64,000 bases of DNA from Chitinophagaceae bacterium (lineage in GTDB: Bacteria > Bacteroidota > Bacteroidia > Chitinophagales > Chitinophagaceae): the NCBI GenBank assembly GCA_019638615.1, contig JAHBTL010000013.1, positions 80,357 through 144,356 of the forward strand, read 5' to 3'. Shown piece by piece: positions 41,714 through 51,114 of the stretch (its first letter is position 1; the number at the start of each line of letters is the position of its first letter). Both the position numbers and the translations under genes were made by a program. The notes under the pieces are model-generated. The model worked only from the letters and a program-made list of their open reading frames with translations, made no database searches and was not told the DNA's origin.

Positions 41714-43252
41714 ATGCCTGAAATCACAGTAAAACAAATTGAAAGCAGGTTAATCTACTGGCTTTGTATGGGGTTGCTAACAGTTACCATCTTCAGTTGT
41801 ACGGTTACGTCCGGGTCGATGGATGCGTCAAGGAAATTTGCAGCAGAAGCGTTGCGGAAAGATTATAGCCTGCTTCGCGAAATCATGGAAAAAAACCATC
41901 CCTCGTTGTACTGGTATACATCAAAGGACAGCATGGATGATATTTTTGATACGTATTATCAATTGATCAGCGATTCCATGACCCGCCAGCAGTTTGGCTT
42001 TAAGATACTGGCACCTGTAACCACGGCGGTACATTGCGGCCACACCAGCTTTAATTATCCGCCTAAATACAACAGGCGCATAAAAGAATATACCAAGCCG
42101 TCTTTCCCTTTGTTCATGAAAATATGGGCGGATACAATGGTGATCACCTCCAACCTTAATAAGAAAGACAGTATTTTAAAAAGAGGAACGCTGGTAACCA
42201 GCATCAATGGCCTTTCCGCGCAGCAACTGGCAGATACGCTGTTCAAATTCATGCCGGCAGACGGGTATTCGGAAAATGTAAATTACATCAGGCTGAGCGC
42301 CGCATTCCCTTATTATCACCGGAACATCCTGGGGTTGTCAAAACAATATGAAATAGGCTATATAGACAGCACAGGGCAACAACAAACCGTTTCCGTTCCT
42401 GTTTTCGATCCTTCGGCCGACAGCGCCCTTACGTCTTTTATAGAAAAAAGGAACAAACAGGCCCGCCCGCCTCAGGTTAAAGAAAAGCGGCTGGAAAGCA
42501 TACGTTCCTTTTCAATTGATACAGCCTCCCGGATGGCTGTGATGAATTTAAACAGCTTCGCGGGGAAAGGCAGATTACCCTCCTTTTATCGCAAGAGTTT
42601 TCGTATCCTCCGGAAAAAACAAATTCCCAATCTTGTAATAGACCTGCGCAGCAATGGTGGCGGAAGGGTTGACAATTATACAAGCCTTACCCGCTATATC
42701 AGGAATACCGACTTTAAGGTGGCCGATTCTGTATTTGCCAATTCAAACGGGTTGGGCAGTCACCGGAAATATTTTCAATCGGGTCGGCTTAACTCTTTCA
42801 TTCTCTTTTTAGTAACCAGTAAAAAAGAAGACAATAAATACCATTTCCGCTACTGGGAAAATCATGTTTTTCATCCCCGCGGGAAAAATCATTACAAGGG
42901 AAATGTGTATATCCTGATCAATGGACCTACTTTTTCGGCATCCACCCTGTTTGCACATACCCTTAAGGGACAGGTTAATGTAACGCTTGTAGGAGAAGAG
43001 GCCGGCGGTGGCTGGCATGGCAACAGCGGTATACTGATACCCGATGTGGTATTGCCTCATACCAAAATGCGGGTAAGACTGCCGCTGTTCAGGATCGTAC
43101 AATACAATCATGTACCTAAAAACGGCAAAGGGGTAATGCCGGATGTGTACGTGCCCCCTACGGTTGATAACGTACGAAAAGGGGTTGATGGCAAAATGCA
43201 GAAAGTACGGGAACTGATACGTGAACGGCAGGCAGACGTGGTAAGTCCATAA
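41714..43252 (+). CDS. S41 family (tail-specific/C-terminal processing) peptidase, lipoprotein-like
   Basis: 512 residues. A hydrophobic N-terminal segment LIYWLCMGLLTVTIFSCTVT resembles a lipoprotein signal ending at Cys, so it is probably anchored in the envelope. The S41 core lies about 270-490: MNLNSFAGKGRLPSFY, IPNLVIDLRSNGGG, and INGPTFSASTLFAHTLKG with the catalytic Ser of the TFSAS motif at about 400; EEAGGGWHGNSG follows. A PDZ-like part appears before it (KRGTLVTSINGLSAQQL). Function in protein turnover at the envelope; substrate unknown. No terminator stands out between it and thiL. Confidence 0.88.
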   Translation: MPEITVKQIESRLIYWLCMGLLTVTIFSCTVTSGSMDASRKFAAEALRKDYSLLREIMEKNHPSLYWYTSKDSMDDIFDTYYQLISDSMTRQQFGFKILAPVTTAVHCGHTSFNYPPKYNRRIKEYTKPSFPLFMKIWADTMVITSNLNKKDSILKRGTLVTSINGLSAQQLADTLFKFMPADGYSENVNYIRLSAAFPYYHRNILGLSKQYEIGYIDSTGQQQTVSVPVFDPSADSALTSFIEKRNKQARPPQVKEKRLESIRSFSIDTASRMAVMNLNSFAGKGRLPSFYRKSFRILRKKQIPNLVIDLRSNGGGRVDNYTSLTRYIRNTDFKVADSVFANSNGLGSHRKYFQSGRLNSFILFLVTSKKEDNKYHFRYWENHVFHPRGKNHYKGNVYILINGPTFSASTLFAHTLKGQVNVTLVGEEAGGGWHGNSGILIPDVVLPHTKMRVRLPLFRIVQYNHVPKNGKGVMPDVYVPPTVDNVRKGVDGKMQKVRELIRERQADVVSP

Positions 43253-43441
43253 AAAATTATTGATCACCTATCATGTAAAAAATCTTACCTTAGCATTCTC
43301 GTTCCTTTATCCTTGTATTCCATTTGCCTTAGGCTCATTCTTTCTGTAATCTGATCAAATCCTATTCAATTACCCCGGTAACCGATAGTTGTATTCACGC
43401 CTTTTGCAGTATTGATTTTTATTCCTGTAAACCAAGCCCAT

Positions 43442-44902
43442 ATGCGTTCGCTTTTTACTTTTTTGCTTTTTGTTTGTTCTGTGTCCTTACTACAGGCGCA
43501 AAACGCTACGCCCATTGTTAAAGCTACATTACCTCCCGAAATGGAAGAAATCAGTGGCATGATCCATTTAAATGGGAAGTTGTACGGACACGAGGATAGT
43601 CAGAATGATCCTATTATTTACGAATTTGATTCAACAAATGGCGCTATTACCAAAACAATCACATTGGGCGTCACCAACTCCGATTGGGAAGATATTACGC
43701 ATGATGGCACCTACATTTATGTGGCAGATATCGGAAATAACACCGGTGAAAAATCGGTATTAAAATTTTACAAATTTCCTATCCAGGCAATTGAAGATAT
43801 TGAGGGCGATGCCGGTACTATTCCATCGGAACAGATTGAAACAATTAAATTCACATATTCCGACTACGCCCCCAGCAAGGCATTTGATTGTGAAGCGGTT
43901 TTTTATCATGACGGCTATCTTCACCTGTTTACAAAAAACTGGATAGCGCCCGTAAATACGGTACATTACCGGTTACAGGTTCCTGCTGCACCTACAGGCG
44001 CCACGCTGATCGCTGAAAGACTGGAGGAATTTGATACACAGGATATACTGGTAACAGGAGCCACGCTGATGAATGACCGGATTGTTGCATTGCTGGGATA
44101 CAATGACCGAGCCGTATACGGGCTCTCTACAGCCTGTGCATTATGGCTCATAACAGGGTTCGATGATATGAATAGTATATTTTCGGCTGAAGCGGATAAA
44201 GAAAAAATTGATCTGGGCTTTGCAGCTTCACTCGGTCAACTGGAATCAATCACCGCAGTGAGTCAAACGAGGGTGTTGCTTGCCAACGAGAATACGCTGG
44301 GTATAGTACCTCAACGTCTTTATGGACTTAACCTGGAGATTGACCAGGAACTGCTCCCCTTTGGCATCAATAACTTCACCACCCGCTTAACCGACAACCA
44401 GGTATTGCTGACCTGGGAATACAATGAACCGGGAACAGCTTATTTTGAAGTGGAGGCTGCAAATGCCGCAAATGGTCCTTACAGTTATCTCGGACGGGTA
44501 AACAGCAACGCTTCAGGCGCTGCCTATAGCTTTACCGATAATGATCTGTCAAACGTTTCTGTAAAATATTATCGTATTAAGGTAGGTACACCCGATGGTA
44601 AAATTTATTACAGCAGGACACTACAGGTAAAAAAAGACGACAGTAAAATGTTTAACCTCCAGGTTATGCCTTCTCCTTTTACTTCCAGCTTCAACATCAG
44701 CTTTTACAGCGATACGGATCAGGCAATTCAGTTAAGTATTGCAGACCTGCATGGACGGCCGGTTAAAGCGCGCCATCTGCAAATTAACAGGGGTAAATAT
44801 AATTTCGCCTGGGACGGGTTGCACGGCTTAAGTAGCGGAGTATACCTTATTACCGTGCGTACTAAAAAAGATGTATTTGTACGGAAGGTTCTTAAACAAT
44901 AA
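43442..44902 (+). CDS. Secreted protein with type IX sorting domain
   Basis: 486 residues from ATG 43442, the start of a clean signal peptide (MRSLFTFLLFVCSVSLLQAQ); an in-frame start at 43412 has no such signal. The body has beta-propeller-like segments (MIHLNGKLYGHEDSQNDP, NSDWEDITHDGTYIYVADIG), then a fibronectin-like region (about 310-395). The last 80 residues (FNLQVMPSPFTSSFNISF to the end, with LSSGVYLITV and VFVRKVLKQ) form a T9SS type A sorting domain. This marks it as cargo of the SprA translocon encoded at the left edge. Function outside the cell unknown. Confidence 0.88.
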   Translation: MRSLFTFLLFVCSVSLLQAQNATPIVKATLPPEMEEISGMIHLNGKLYGHEDSQNDPIIYEFDSTNGAITKTITLGVTNSDWEDITHDGTYIYVADIGNNTGEKSVLKFYKFPIQAIEDIEGDAGTIPSEQIETIKFTYSDYAPSKAFDCEAVFYHDGYLHLFTKNWIAPVNTVHYRLQVPAAPTGATLIAERLEEFDTQDILVTGATLMNDRIVALLGYNDRAVYGLSTACALWLITGFDDMNSIFSAEADKEKIDLGFAASLGQLESITAVSQTRVLLANENTLGIVPQRLYGLNLEIDQELLPFGINNFTTRLTDNQVLLTWEYNEPGTAYFEVEAANAANGPYSYLGRVNSNASGAAYSFTDNDLSNVSVKYYRIKVGTPDGKIYYSRTLQVKKDDSKMFNLQVMPSPFTSSFNISFYSDTDQAIQLSIADLHGRPVKARHLQINRGKYNFAWDGLHGLSSGVYLITVRTKKDVFVRKVLKQ

Positions 44903-44967
44903 CATAATAATCCGGCTTCTCTTTTGAAAACATGGCGGTTACCACTACGGTCGTAACCGCCTTTCTT

Positions 44968-46083
44968 TTATGCTGTGATCACTTCTTTTACTTCCAAATC
45001 ATTGTCAAATACTACAAAATCAGCAGCATATCCTTTTTCAATTTTACCAAACGGCGGTTGTATATTAAGCAGGGAAGCAGGATAAGTTGAAGCCATTCTC
45101 AACGCTTCCTCAAGGGGTATACCTGCATGCGATATTGTATTTTTTACCGACTGCATCATGGTGAGCGCGGAGCCGGAGAGCGTACCGTCGGGCAGGGTAT
45201 ACCTGTCGCCTTTGAACACATGCTGATACTCTCCTGTGGAGTTGACAGTTACAGCATCGGTAATAAAAAACAGGCGATCGCCCATCAGTTTCTTACTGAT
45301 TTTCAGCGATACAAAATCTACGTGAACGCCGTCTGCAACGATACTCGCTTTTACCCTGGCATCATCGTATACGGCGCCTACAAGCCCCGGCTCCCTGCTT
45401 TGAAAGGCAGACATGGCATTAAATAAATGAGTAGCCGCGGGTATACCCAGCTCAAACCCTTTTTTCGCCTGCCGGTAAGTAGCATTGCTGTGTCCCGCAG
45501 AAACGATGATCCCACGATCTGTCAGCAGCCTGATAATTTCGTCGTCGCACATTTCCGGCGCCAGCGTCATCATCTTTACTATGCTTTCACCCCTGCTAAG
45601 CAACATTTCAACTTCCTGCATTGTTGGCTTTTTAATACAGGCCTCCATATGCGCTCCTTTTTTTACCGGGTTCAGGTAGGGCCCTTCCAGATGCAAACCC
45701 AATAGTCCTTTTCCACCCTGCTGCTGGTATAACTTCGCAGCTTCCATTCCCTCCAGAAACTTTTCAATGGTATTGGTTGCCAGGGTGATCATAAAGCGCG
45801 AACAACCTCCTTTCATACAGTAATCATAAGTAGCGGCAATGGCATCCGGCGTGGTACAGGCCGAAAACAGTTTTCCATCCGCGCCGTAGATCTGCAGGTC
45901 TATAAATGCGGGAGCGATATTGTATCCGCTCAAATCAACCCTTTCATAATCACCGCCAATATATGCTTTGTCATCGATGCCTTCAATCACATGGTTGTTA
46001 ACCAAAATAACCTTGCCCGTATGTTTTTCGTTGCCCGTATACAGAGTGGCATTCGTATAAGCGATCTTTCTATTCATCTTCAT
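44968..46083 (-). CDS. nagA: N-acetylglucosamine-6-phosphate deacetylase
   Basis: 371 residues (or 369 if started at the second ATG). NagA removes the acetyl group from GlcNAc-6-phosphate during amino-sugar recycling. Motifs: IDLQIYGADGKLF where most amidohydrolases have a HxH pair (replaced here, as in many NagA), HLEGPYLNPVKKGAH, IVSAGHSNATYRQAKKG, ATHLFNAM, VADGVHVD and FITDAVTVNSTG (catalytic Asp). It overlaps the upstream nitrilase gene by 14 bp, implying coupled translation. No nagB or transporter is nearby. Confidence 0.93.
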   Translation of the reverse strand: MKMNRKIAYTNATLYTGNEKHTGKVILVNNHVIEGIDDKAYIGGDYERVDLSGYNIAPAFIDLQIYGADGKLFSACTTPDAIAATYDYCMKGGCSRFMITLATNTIEKFLEGMEAAKLYQQQGGKGLLGLHLEGPYLNPVKKGAHMEACIKKPTMQEVEMLLSRGESIVKMMTLAPEMCDDEIIRLLTDRGIIVSAGHSNATYRQAKKGFELGIPAATHLFNAMSAFQSREPGLVGAVYDDARVKASIVADGVHVDFVSLKISKKLMGDRLFFITDAVTVNSTGEYQHVFKGDRYTLPDGTLSGSALTMMQSVKNTISHAGIPLEEALRMASTYPASLLNIQPPFGKIEKGYAADFVVFDNDLEVKEVITA

Positions 46084-46897
46084 CTTTATTTAATCCCGGG
46101 TCTATAATAAAGTGGTCGGCGTCTTTCCAGAAGGGAAATTTCGTCCGCACTTCATCCAGCTTTTCTTTATGGAGTATGCAGGTAAAGACATCTTCTTTAT
46201 CGCCCTGGTGATACAGCAGCTCTCCCAAAGGATCCACGATCATTGAGTCGCCGCTATGGTAAATATTGTTTCCATCGCTGCCTGTCCTGTTCACGCCTAC
46301 CGTGTAACATTGATTTTCAATTGCCCTTGCCTGCAGAAGCGTTTTCCATGCTGTGCTTCTTTTTTGGGGCCAGTTGGCCACATAGATCAGTACATCGTAT
46401 TCTGGATATGCACCAGGCTGGTAAGGGTGCCTGCTTTGTCTGGCCCAAACCGGGAAGCGGAGATCGTAGCATACCTGCAGGTTTATCCTCCAGCCTTTCA
46501 CGGAAGCTATCAGCCGCTTGTTTCCGGCGGTATATTGCTGATCCTCGCCCGCAAAGGCGAACCGGTGCCGCTTATCGTAATAACCAACCACACCATCGGG
46601 ACGAACCCACAGCAACCGGTTATAGTACCTGCCTTCTTCTTCTATGATAATACTTCCTGTTAAAATGATTTTTTTCCCGGAGGCTGTTTCCTTCATCCAT
46701 TGCAGCGTGGCCCCATCCATTTTTTCAGCCAGCCTGGCGGGATTCATACTAAAGCCTGTGCTGAACATTTCAGGCAACACCACCACTTCTGCACCGGGCT
46801 GCAATGCGTTTATCTTTTGTGTGAGCATAGCAAGGTTAGCGGGCTTATCCTCCCAGTACAATGCAGTTTGAATAACAGTAACAGCAAGTGACGACAT
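46070..46897 (-). CDS. Nitrilase-superfamily omega-amidase (YafV-like)
   Basis: 275 residues. Catalytic triad visible: Glu43 (LPEMFSTGFSM), Lys109 (YYDKRHRFAF) and Cys143 (LQVCYDLRFPVW). The STGFSM and DLRFPVWAR surroundings match omega-amidase/YafV, which hydrolyses alpha-ketoglutaramate or ketosuccinamate in glutamine or methionine repair. Its 3' end overlaps nagA by 14 bp on the same strand. An ancient functional link with amino-sugar recycling is not obvious; nitrogen release may be the common theme (inference). Confidence 0.9.
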   Translation of the reverse strand: MSSLAVTVIQTALYWEDKPANLAMLTQKINALQPGAEVVVLPEMFSTGFSMNPARLAEKMDGATLQWMKETASGKKIILTGSIIIEEEGRYYNRLLWVRPDGVVGYYDKRHRFAFAGEDQQYTAGNKRLIASVKGWRINLQVCYDLRFPVWARQSRHPYQPGAYPEYDVLIYVANWPQKRSTAWKTLLQARAIENQCYTVGVNRTGSDGNNIYHSGDSMIVDPLGELLYHQGDKEDVFTCILHKEKLDEVRTKFPFWKDADHFIIDPGLNKDEDE

Positions 46898-46963
46898 TGA
46901 ATGCGGGCAGACTTTTTGGAGATATCAAACCCGAACCGCAAGCTAAATTATTTTGTGTGAACC

Positions 46964-47620
46964 TTAGCTTATTCCGGCATTATTAATAAAGTTCACGAGG
47001 GCCGCGGTATTTTTTAAGTTGAGCTTTTTCAAAATATTGTGGCGGTGAACTTCCACGGTTTTAAGTGTAATGTTAAGCTGCTGGGCAATTTCGCGCGATG
47101 ACTGCCCCAGTTTAATAAGGTCAATCACTTCCACTTCCCTTTGCGATAATATGTTTACATCGGGTTTTTCACTGTCTTCCAGGATCTGTTCAGAGAGGAT
47201 GGATTTTACCTCGTTGCAAATGTATTTGTTGCCCAATGCCACTTCGCTGATGGCGGCAATCATTTCTTCTTTAGAAGAGTTCTTGGTGATATATCCTACA
47301 GCCCCTACCTGCAGCATTTTTTTTGCATAGGCCGGTTGCGAATGCATGGAAACGCCGATGATTTTTGACACAGGAGCTATTTTCCTGATCTCTTTGGTTG
47401 CTTCAAAACCATTCATGGGGGTCATATTAATATCCATCAATATGATATCAGGATGATTTTTTTCTGCGAGCTCAATGGCGTCTTTTCCCGAATCGGTTTC
47501 GGCGATTACCTGGAAGCGCGGATCGCTGTTTAGAATGAATGACCATGTATCCCTGATTAACTTGTGATCATCTACTATTAATATCGTTATTTTACTGTTC
47601 ACGGGTGTGTGTACAAACAT
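46964..47620 (-). CDS. NarL/LuxR family response regulator
   Basis: 218 residues. Receiver domain 10-130 with acidic pair VDDH, phospho-acceptor Asp63 (DIILMDINMTPMNG), and a Lys in YITKNSSKEEM. LuxR-type helix-turn-helix about 150-215: LSQREVEVIDLIKLGQSSRE, IAQQLNITLKTVEVHRHNIL. Complete. The partner kinase is not in the window. It is divergent from the M23 peptidase gene, with 280 bp between; that gap has no TAnnTTTG box I could find and no supported ORF. Confidence 0.93.
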   Translation of the reverse strand: MFVHTPVNSKITILIVDDHKLIRDTWSFILNSDPRFQVIAETDSGKDAIELAEKNHPDIILMDINMTPMNGFEATKEIRKIAPVSKIIGVSMHSQPAYAKKMLQVGAVGYITKNSSKEEMIAAISEVALGNKYICNEVKSILSEQILEDSEKPDVNILSQREVEVIDLIKLGQSSREIAQQLNITLKTVEVHRHNILKKLNLKNTAALVNFINNAGIS

Positions 47621-47900
47621 TTGGATAAGGTTTTAAGGTCCAAGAGTTTTTCTGTTCGAATTTCTATACTTAAAATAAAAGGGTGAGTTTCTGTAGGGAT
47701 GGGGCTTAGTGGAGTAAATTACAAAAAAGCATTGATTGTAATTCCATAAAACCCGCTACTTTGGGCCAAAATTACTCAACAATAATAATTAAAACTAATG
47801 AACAATACATATAAACGGTCTATTTTTATTTGTATTGTTATGTATGCATATCCTTATGCTGCAACATAGAAAACCATTTTACCTTTAAATTTTTAAAATT

Positions 47901-48599
47901 GTGTCATTTACTTTATCAAATATACTTGCCAGGCACCAAGCAACTTTTCATTCCATCGTTCCTTTTAACCCGGCAAAAGACAAGCTGTTGTTGCTTGACC
48001 TGACGGAAAGTAATTCAGAACTTCCGGAAACCATCTTTATCGATCGAAAATCTTTTGAAAATTATATAAACACCTTACTCCGGATACAGGAAAGCACTTA
48101 TGCCATTGGCGGGTATGGAGAAAACCGTGTTATTTATTCCCGGTCAGGCCTGTTTAACAATAATGAACAGGGAGAGCCGAGATCTGTTCATTTAGGATTT
48201 GATATATGGGGAGAGGCCGGTACTCCCGTATATGCTTTTATGGGAGGAATGGTGCATAGTTTCGCTTTTAATAACAATGATGGCGATTACGGCGCTACCA
48301 TTATTCTGCTGCACCAGTTGGAAGGATTTCCTTTTTATTCATTGTATGGTCACCTGGCATGGAAAGATATCCGGCAATTGTCGCCGGGGCAGTATGTGGT
48401 GCACGGGCAAAAAATAGGGCATTTTGGAGAACCCCATGAAAATGGCAACTGGCCGCCACACCTGCATTTTCAACTGATTGAAGATATAGAATTAAAGACA
48501 GGCGATTATCCCGGCGTTTGCAAGCCGTCTGAAAAGGAAAAATATCTTGCCAACTGCCCTGATCCCGACCTGGTAGCTCAAATGATAAAATATATTTGA
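47901..48599 (+). CDS. M23 family metallopeptidase
   Basis: 232 residues, GTG start at 47901. LytM-type fold: Zn ligands His97 and Asp101 (SVHLGFDIWG), His151 (YGHLAW) and His187/His189 (WPPHLHFQL). Cleaves peptide cross-links in peptidoglycan. Unusually I see no signal peptide or membrane helix at the N-terminus, so either the start is further upstream, export is by another route, or it acts in the cytoplasm. The first 90 residues are not a known domain. Followed 74 bp later by an OmpA-family gene, another peptidoglycan-linked protein. Confidence 0.88.
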   Translation: MSFTLSNILARHQATFHSIVPFNPAKDKLLLLDLTESNSELPETIFIDRKSFENYINTLLRIQESTYAIGGYGENRVIYSRSGLFNNNEQGEPRSVHLGFDIWGEAGTPVYAFMGGMVHSFAFNNNDGDYGATIILLHQLEGFPFYSLYGHLAWKDIRQLSPGQYVVHGQKIGHFGEPHENGNWPPHLHFQLIEDIELKTGDYPGVCKPSEKEKYLANCPDPDLVAQMIKYI

Positions 48600-48673
48600 G
48601 TCATCTTACCTTCATCCGCCGGAGTTTTTATTATTTTGCAGCCATTCATCATTATGTTTAAAATCTAACCGCC

Positions 48674-49354
48674 ATGTCAACAAACGTACACGATTCACAT
48701 GCTTCGCACGAAACCAAAAAATCAAGCTGGCTTACACCCGGCATTACTGCCGGAGTATTATTTTTCCTTCTCCTGTACATTTTTGTAAGCTTCGGTGTTT
48801 TTGATCATGGTGAACATGGAGACGCGCATCACGGTGAAGCCAAGGATCACAATGCCGCTCCGGCAGCAGCCCACGAAGCTGAACATACGGCTGCCCCCGC
48901 CCGTGAATCATTAAAAGTAAAATTACCCGACGGTACGGAACTGGACGCTTACAAAGGCGGTATTGAAGACCAGTTGGTGGCCTATCTTAACTCAAATGAA
49001 CCTATCAGTAAAGAAAAATGGTTCGATTTTGACGATCTGAATTTTGAAACGGGCAGCGCTGTTATTTCGGCTGCTTCTGCCAAACAGGTACAAAATATAG
49101 CGACGATTTTAAAAGCGTATCCCAAAGTAAAGATCAAAATTGGAGGATATACCGATAATACCGGCGATTCGCTTGCCAATGTTAAGCTGTCGCAGGAACG
49201 TGCCGACGCAGTAGCCAACAAACTCAAAGAAGCTGCCGCCGCTCAGATGGAAAAGGCTGAAGGATACGGGCCTGCACATTTTGTAGCGCCCAACGATACA
49301 GAAGAAAACAAAAAGAAGAACAGGCGCATATCCATTAATGTGAGAGAGAAATAA
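48674..49354 (+). CDS. OmpA-family protein with His-rich linker
   Basis: 226 residues. A single membrane helix (about 24-42; LTPGITAGVLFFLLLYIFVS) is followed by a periplasmic linker carrying seven His in residues 45-71 (FDHGEHGDAHHGEAKDH and AAHEAEH), then the OmpA_C domain (about 115-226). The peptidoglycan-binding residues are seen in KIGGYTDNTGDSLANVKLSQ and ERADAV. It is anchored at the inner membrane rather than being an outer-membrane barrel. The His cluster might bind metal ions, which is inference. A strong terminator follows. Confidence 0.9.
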   Translation: MSTNVHDSHASHETKKSSWLTPGITAGVLFFLLLYIFVSFGVFDHGEHGDAHHGEAKDHNAAPAAAHEAEHTAAPARESLKVKLPDGTELDAYKGGIEDQLVAYLNSNEPISKEKWFDFDDLNFETGSAVISAASAKQVQNIATILKAYPKVKIKIGGYTDNTGDSLANVKLSQERADAVANKLKEAAAAQMEKAEGYGPAHFVAPNDTEENKKKNRRISINVREK

Positions 49355-49375
49355 AGCTTTATTCTTATATTTTTG

Positions 49376-49410
49376 AAAAGAGGCTGTATATACCCATACA
49401 GCCTCTTTTT
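49376..49410 (+). terminator. Rho-independent terminator after the OmpA-family gene
   Basis: Perfect 14-bp arms (49376-49389 and 49396-49409, AAAAGAGGCTGTAT and its complement) around a 6-nt loop ATACCC, ending in a T-run. It begins 22 bp after the stop. Confidence 0.85.
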
Positions 49411-49429
49411 ATGTATAATCATTCCCGCA

Positions 49430-49610
49430 GGGGTTAACCAAAAGGTCGTCATTGGCATCCCAATCTCCAAGCATTCGGAGAGAAAAAGCAATTCCAAATG
49501 CATAAATTTCAATTCATTGATGTATAAATTCTGTCTTCCTTTCAATTATAAGCCTTTTGCTTTGATTAAGCTTTAGTACTACTGTAAACTCAGCAAACAG
49601 AACCCTGATG
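49430..49610. repeat. Dispersed repeat, copy 1 (modules A and B)
   Basis: Module A (49430-49457, holding GGTCGTCATTGGCA) recurs at 61246-61274 with two substitutions and one indel. Module B (49563-49610) recurs at 61383-61429 in inverted orientation, sharing CAGTAGTACTAAAGCTT exactly. The middle (49448-49499, GTCATTGGCATCCC then AAGCAATTCCAAAT) also matches 61883-61936. Only this repeat material fills the gap between the OmpA terminator and the next gene. Confidence 0.65.
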
Positions 49611-49659
49611 TTTAAGCTACAGTCTCCTGCATCTTGCCTTATCAGGTAAATCCTGCAGA

Positions 49660-50358
49660 TTAAAACGAATAGCCTACCGAAAGAGAGAATACCCTGTTTT
49701 TGGAAAACCAGGAGTTGTCATCACGATTGAGCATATTGCTTAACCCCAAGCCATAGCCAACGCCAATGCTTATTTTGCTCTTCAACTGGTACCCCGCCAG
49801 GACATTAACACCAAAATCTATGCGCTTGTATCCTTCATCCCCGCCAAACTCTATTTTATCTGAATCAGAAAAACTTTCCACATCGCCATCCCCATAGTCT
49901 GTTTCGCCTTTATCTTTCCATTTGCCCGACAGCGCGTAACCCACATAAGGCCCGGCGCCTGCATAAAAACGGCCGGCTTTATATATGGCGTTTACGGGTA
50001 CTTCCAGATACAGCAGTTTTTCGGTATAGGTTCCGCTGATCTCCTCATCAAACCCATAATCATCATATGAATAACGCACTTTATTCCCCTTGCTGCTCAA
50101 GGTGAGGCCTGCCTGTACAGAAAAAGCATCGGTAACAGAGAGGTCTGCGTAGCCCCCCACATGAAAGGATATCCGGGGCAAAAGCGAACTGCCATCTTCT
50201 TTCAACTGGTCTCTGGATTCGCTATTCAACCGGTAAGAAGCTACATTGATGCCTGCTTTGACCCCATAGCTTACTTTTGATTTTTCATTTGACTGACCAT
50301 AAGAATAGCCGCCACTCAGCATGGACGCTACTATAAAAAACGCAAAGAATTTTTTCAT
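49660..50358 (-). CDS. Outer-membrane beta-barrel protein (porin-like)
   Basis: 232 residues, signal peptide (MKKFFAFFIVASMLSGGYSYG). The rest has alternating hydrophobic beta strands with barrel features (VSYGVKAGINVASYRL, FSVQAGLTLSSKGNKVRYSY, FYAGAGPYVGYALSG, ISIGVGYGLGLSNML) and ends VFSLSVGYSF with terminal Phe, the usual barrel signal. It belongs to the small OmpW/OmpX-like barrels common in Bacteroidota; the exact function is unknown. Stands alone. Confidence 0.88.
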   Translation of the reverse strand: MKKFFAFFIVASMLSGGYSYGQSNEKSKVSYGVKAGINVASYRLNSESRDQLKEDGSSLLPRISFHVGGYADLSVTDAFSVQAGLTLSSKGNKVRYSYDDYGFDEEISGTYTEKLLYLEVPVNAIYKAGRFYAGAGPYVGYALSGKWKDKGETDYGDGDVESFSDSDKIEFGGDEGYKRIDFGVNVLAGYQLKSKISIGVGYGLGLSNMLNRDDNSWFSKNRVFSLSVGYSF

Positions 50359-50535
50359 TGTTTTAGTTTTAGTATTATTTAATACTAACTATATCGTTGC
50401 GTTTCGAAAAGGTCAACAGATCATACTCACCAATTCATAATAAATTTTAAAAATGGGGCGCTTGCGGGAAAACTGTTAAACTCATATAAGTTATTCAACA
50501 ATGTATATGTTTCCGGAATGACAACGGGTGCTTCG

Positions 50536-51114
50536 TCATTTTATTTTCCCAATTTCTTCCCTGACCAATTTATCCTGCTCATCGGCAGACATTTTACCAC
50601 CCTGTACGTAGATCTGCATAATTGCCTTTTTACCGTCAATCGTTGTATCAATGGCGTACGAGCTAAAATCATAATTCCAGCTTTCCGGAGGGTTTATTTG
50701 CGCTTTGTTGTACAGATCGTAATTTACCTTTATGATAGTATCGCTTTTTATCACAATAGATTTGCTGAACAATCCCTTTGAGGGAATATCTTTTTTCTGT
50801 AAGCCCTCTTCGTTGTAAAGAACGAAAAATTGCGGTTTTGAAGTTTCAATATTGATCTCGGTATAACTTATTGAATAGGTATACCACAATACAACGATTA
50901 CTAAAAAAACAGCTTCACCAATGAACAGCGTTTTATAAGCAATTTTACTCACCAGGAACCTGTCAAAAAGGATCCCTATTATAAGGAAAATAATAAAAAT
51001 GATCAGGTAGGCAGCAATATTGTAATCGTACCCTGGTATAAAAAACTGGATCACCAGGAAAACGATACCAATAATGCATACTGCAAACAGAGGGGTGATT
51101 TCACGGAAAAACAT
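50536..51114 (-). CDS. Membrane protein of unknown function
   Basis: 192 residues. Three membrane helices are seen in the first 85 residues (LFAVCIIGIVFLVIQFFI, IAAYLIIFIIFLIIGILF, LFIGEAVFLVIVVLWYTY), followed by a soluble part of about 100 residues with no recognised motif (PQFFVLYNEEGLQKKDIPSK, IVIKSDTIIKVNYDLYN). I recognise no family. No close partner: the upstream neighbour (51224-51511) is on the same strand 109 bp away. Confidence 0.72.
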   Translation of the reverse strand: MFFREITPLFAVCIIGIVFLVIQFFIPGYDYNIAAYLIIFIIFLIIGILFDRFLVSKIAYKTLFIGEAVFLVIVVLWYTYSISYTEINIETSKPQFFVLYNEEGLQKKDIPSKGLFSKSIVIKSDTIIKVNYDLYNKAQINPPESWNYDFSSYAIDTTIDGKKAIMQIYVQGGKMSADEQDKLVREEIGKIK

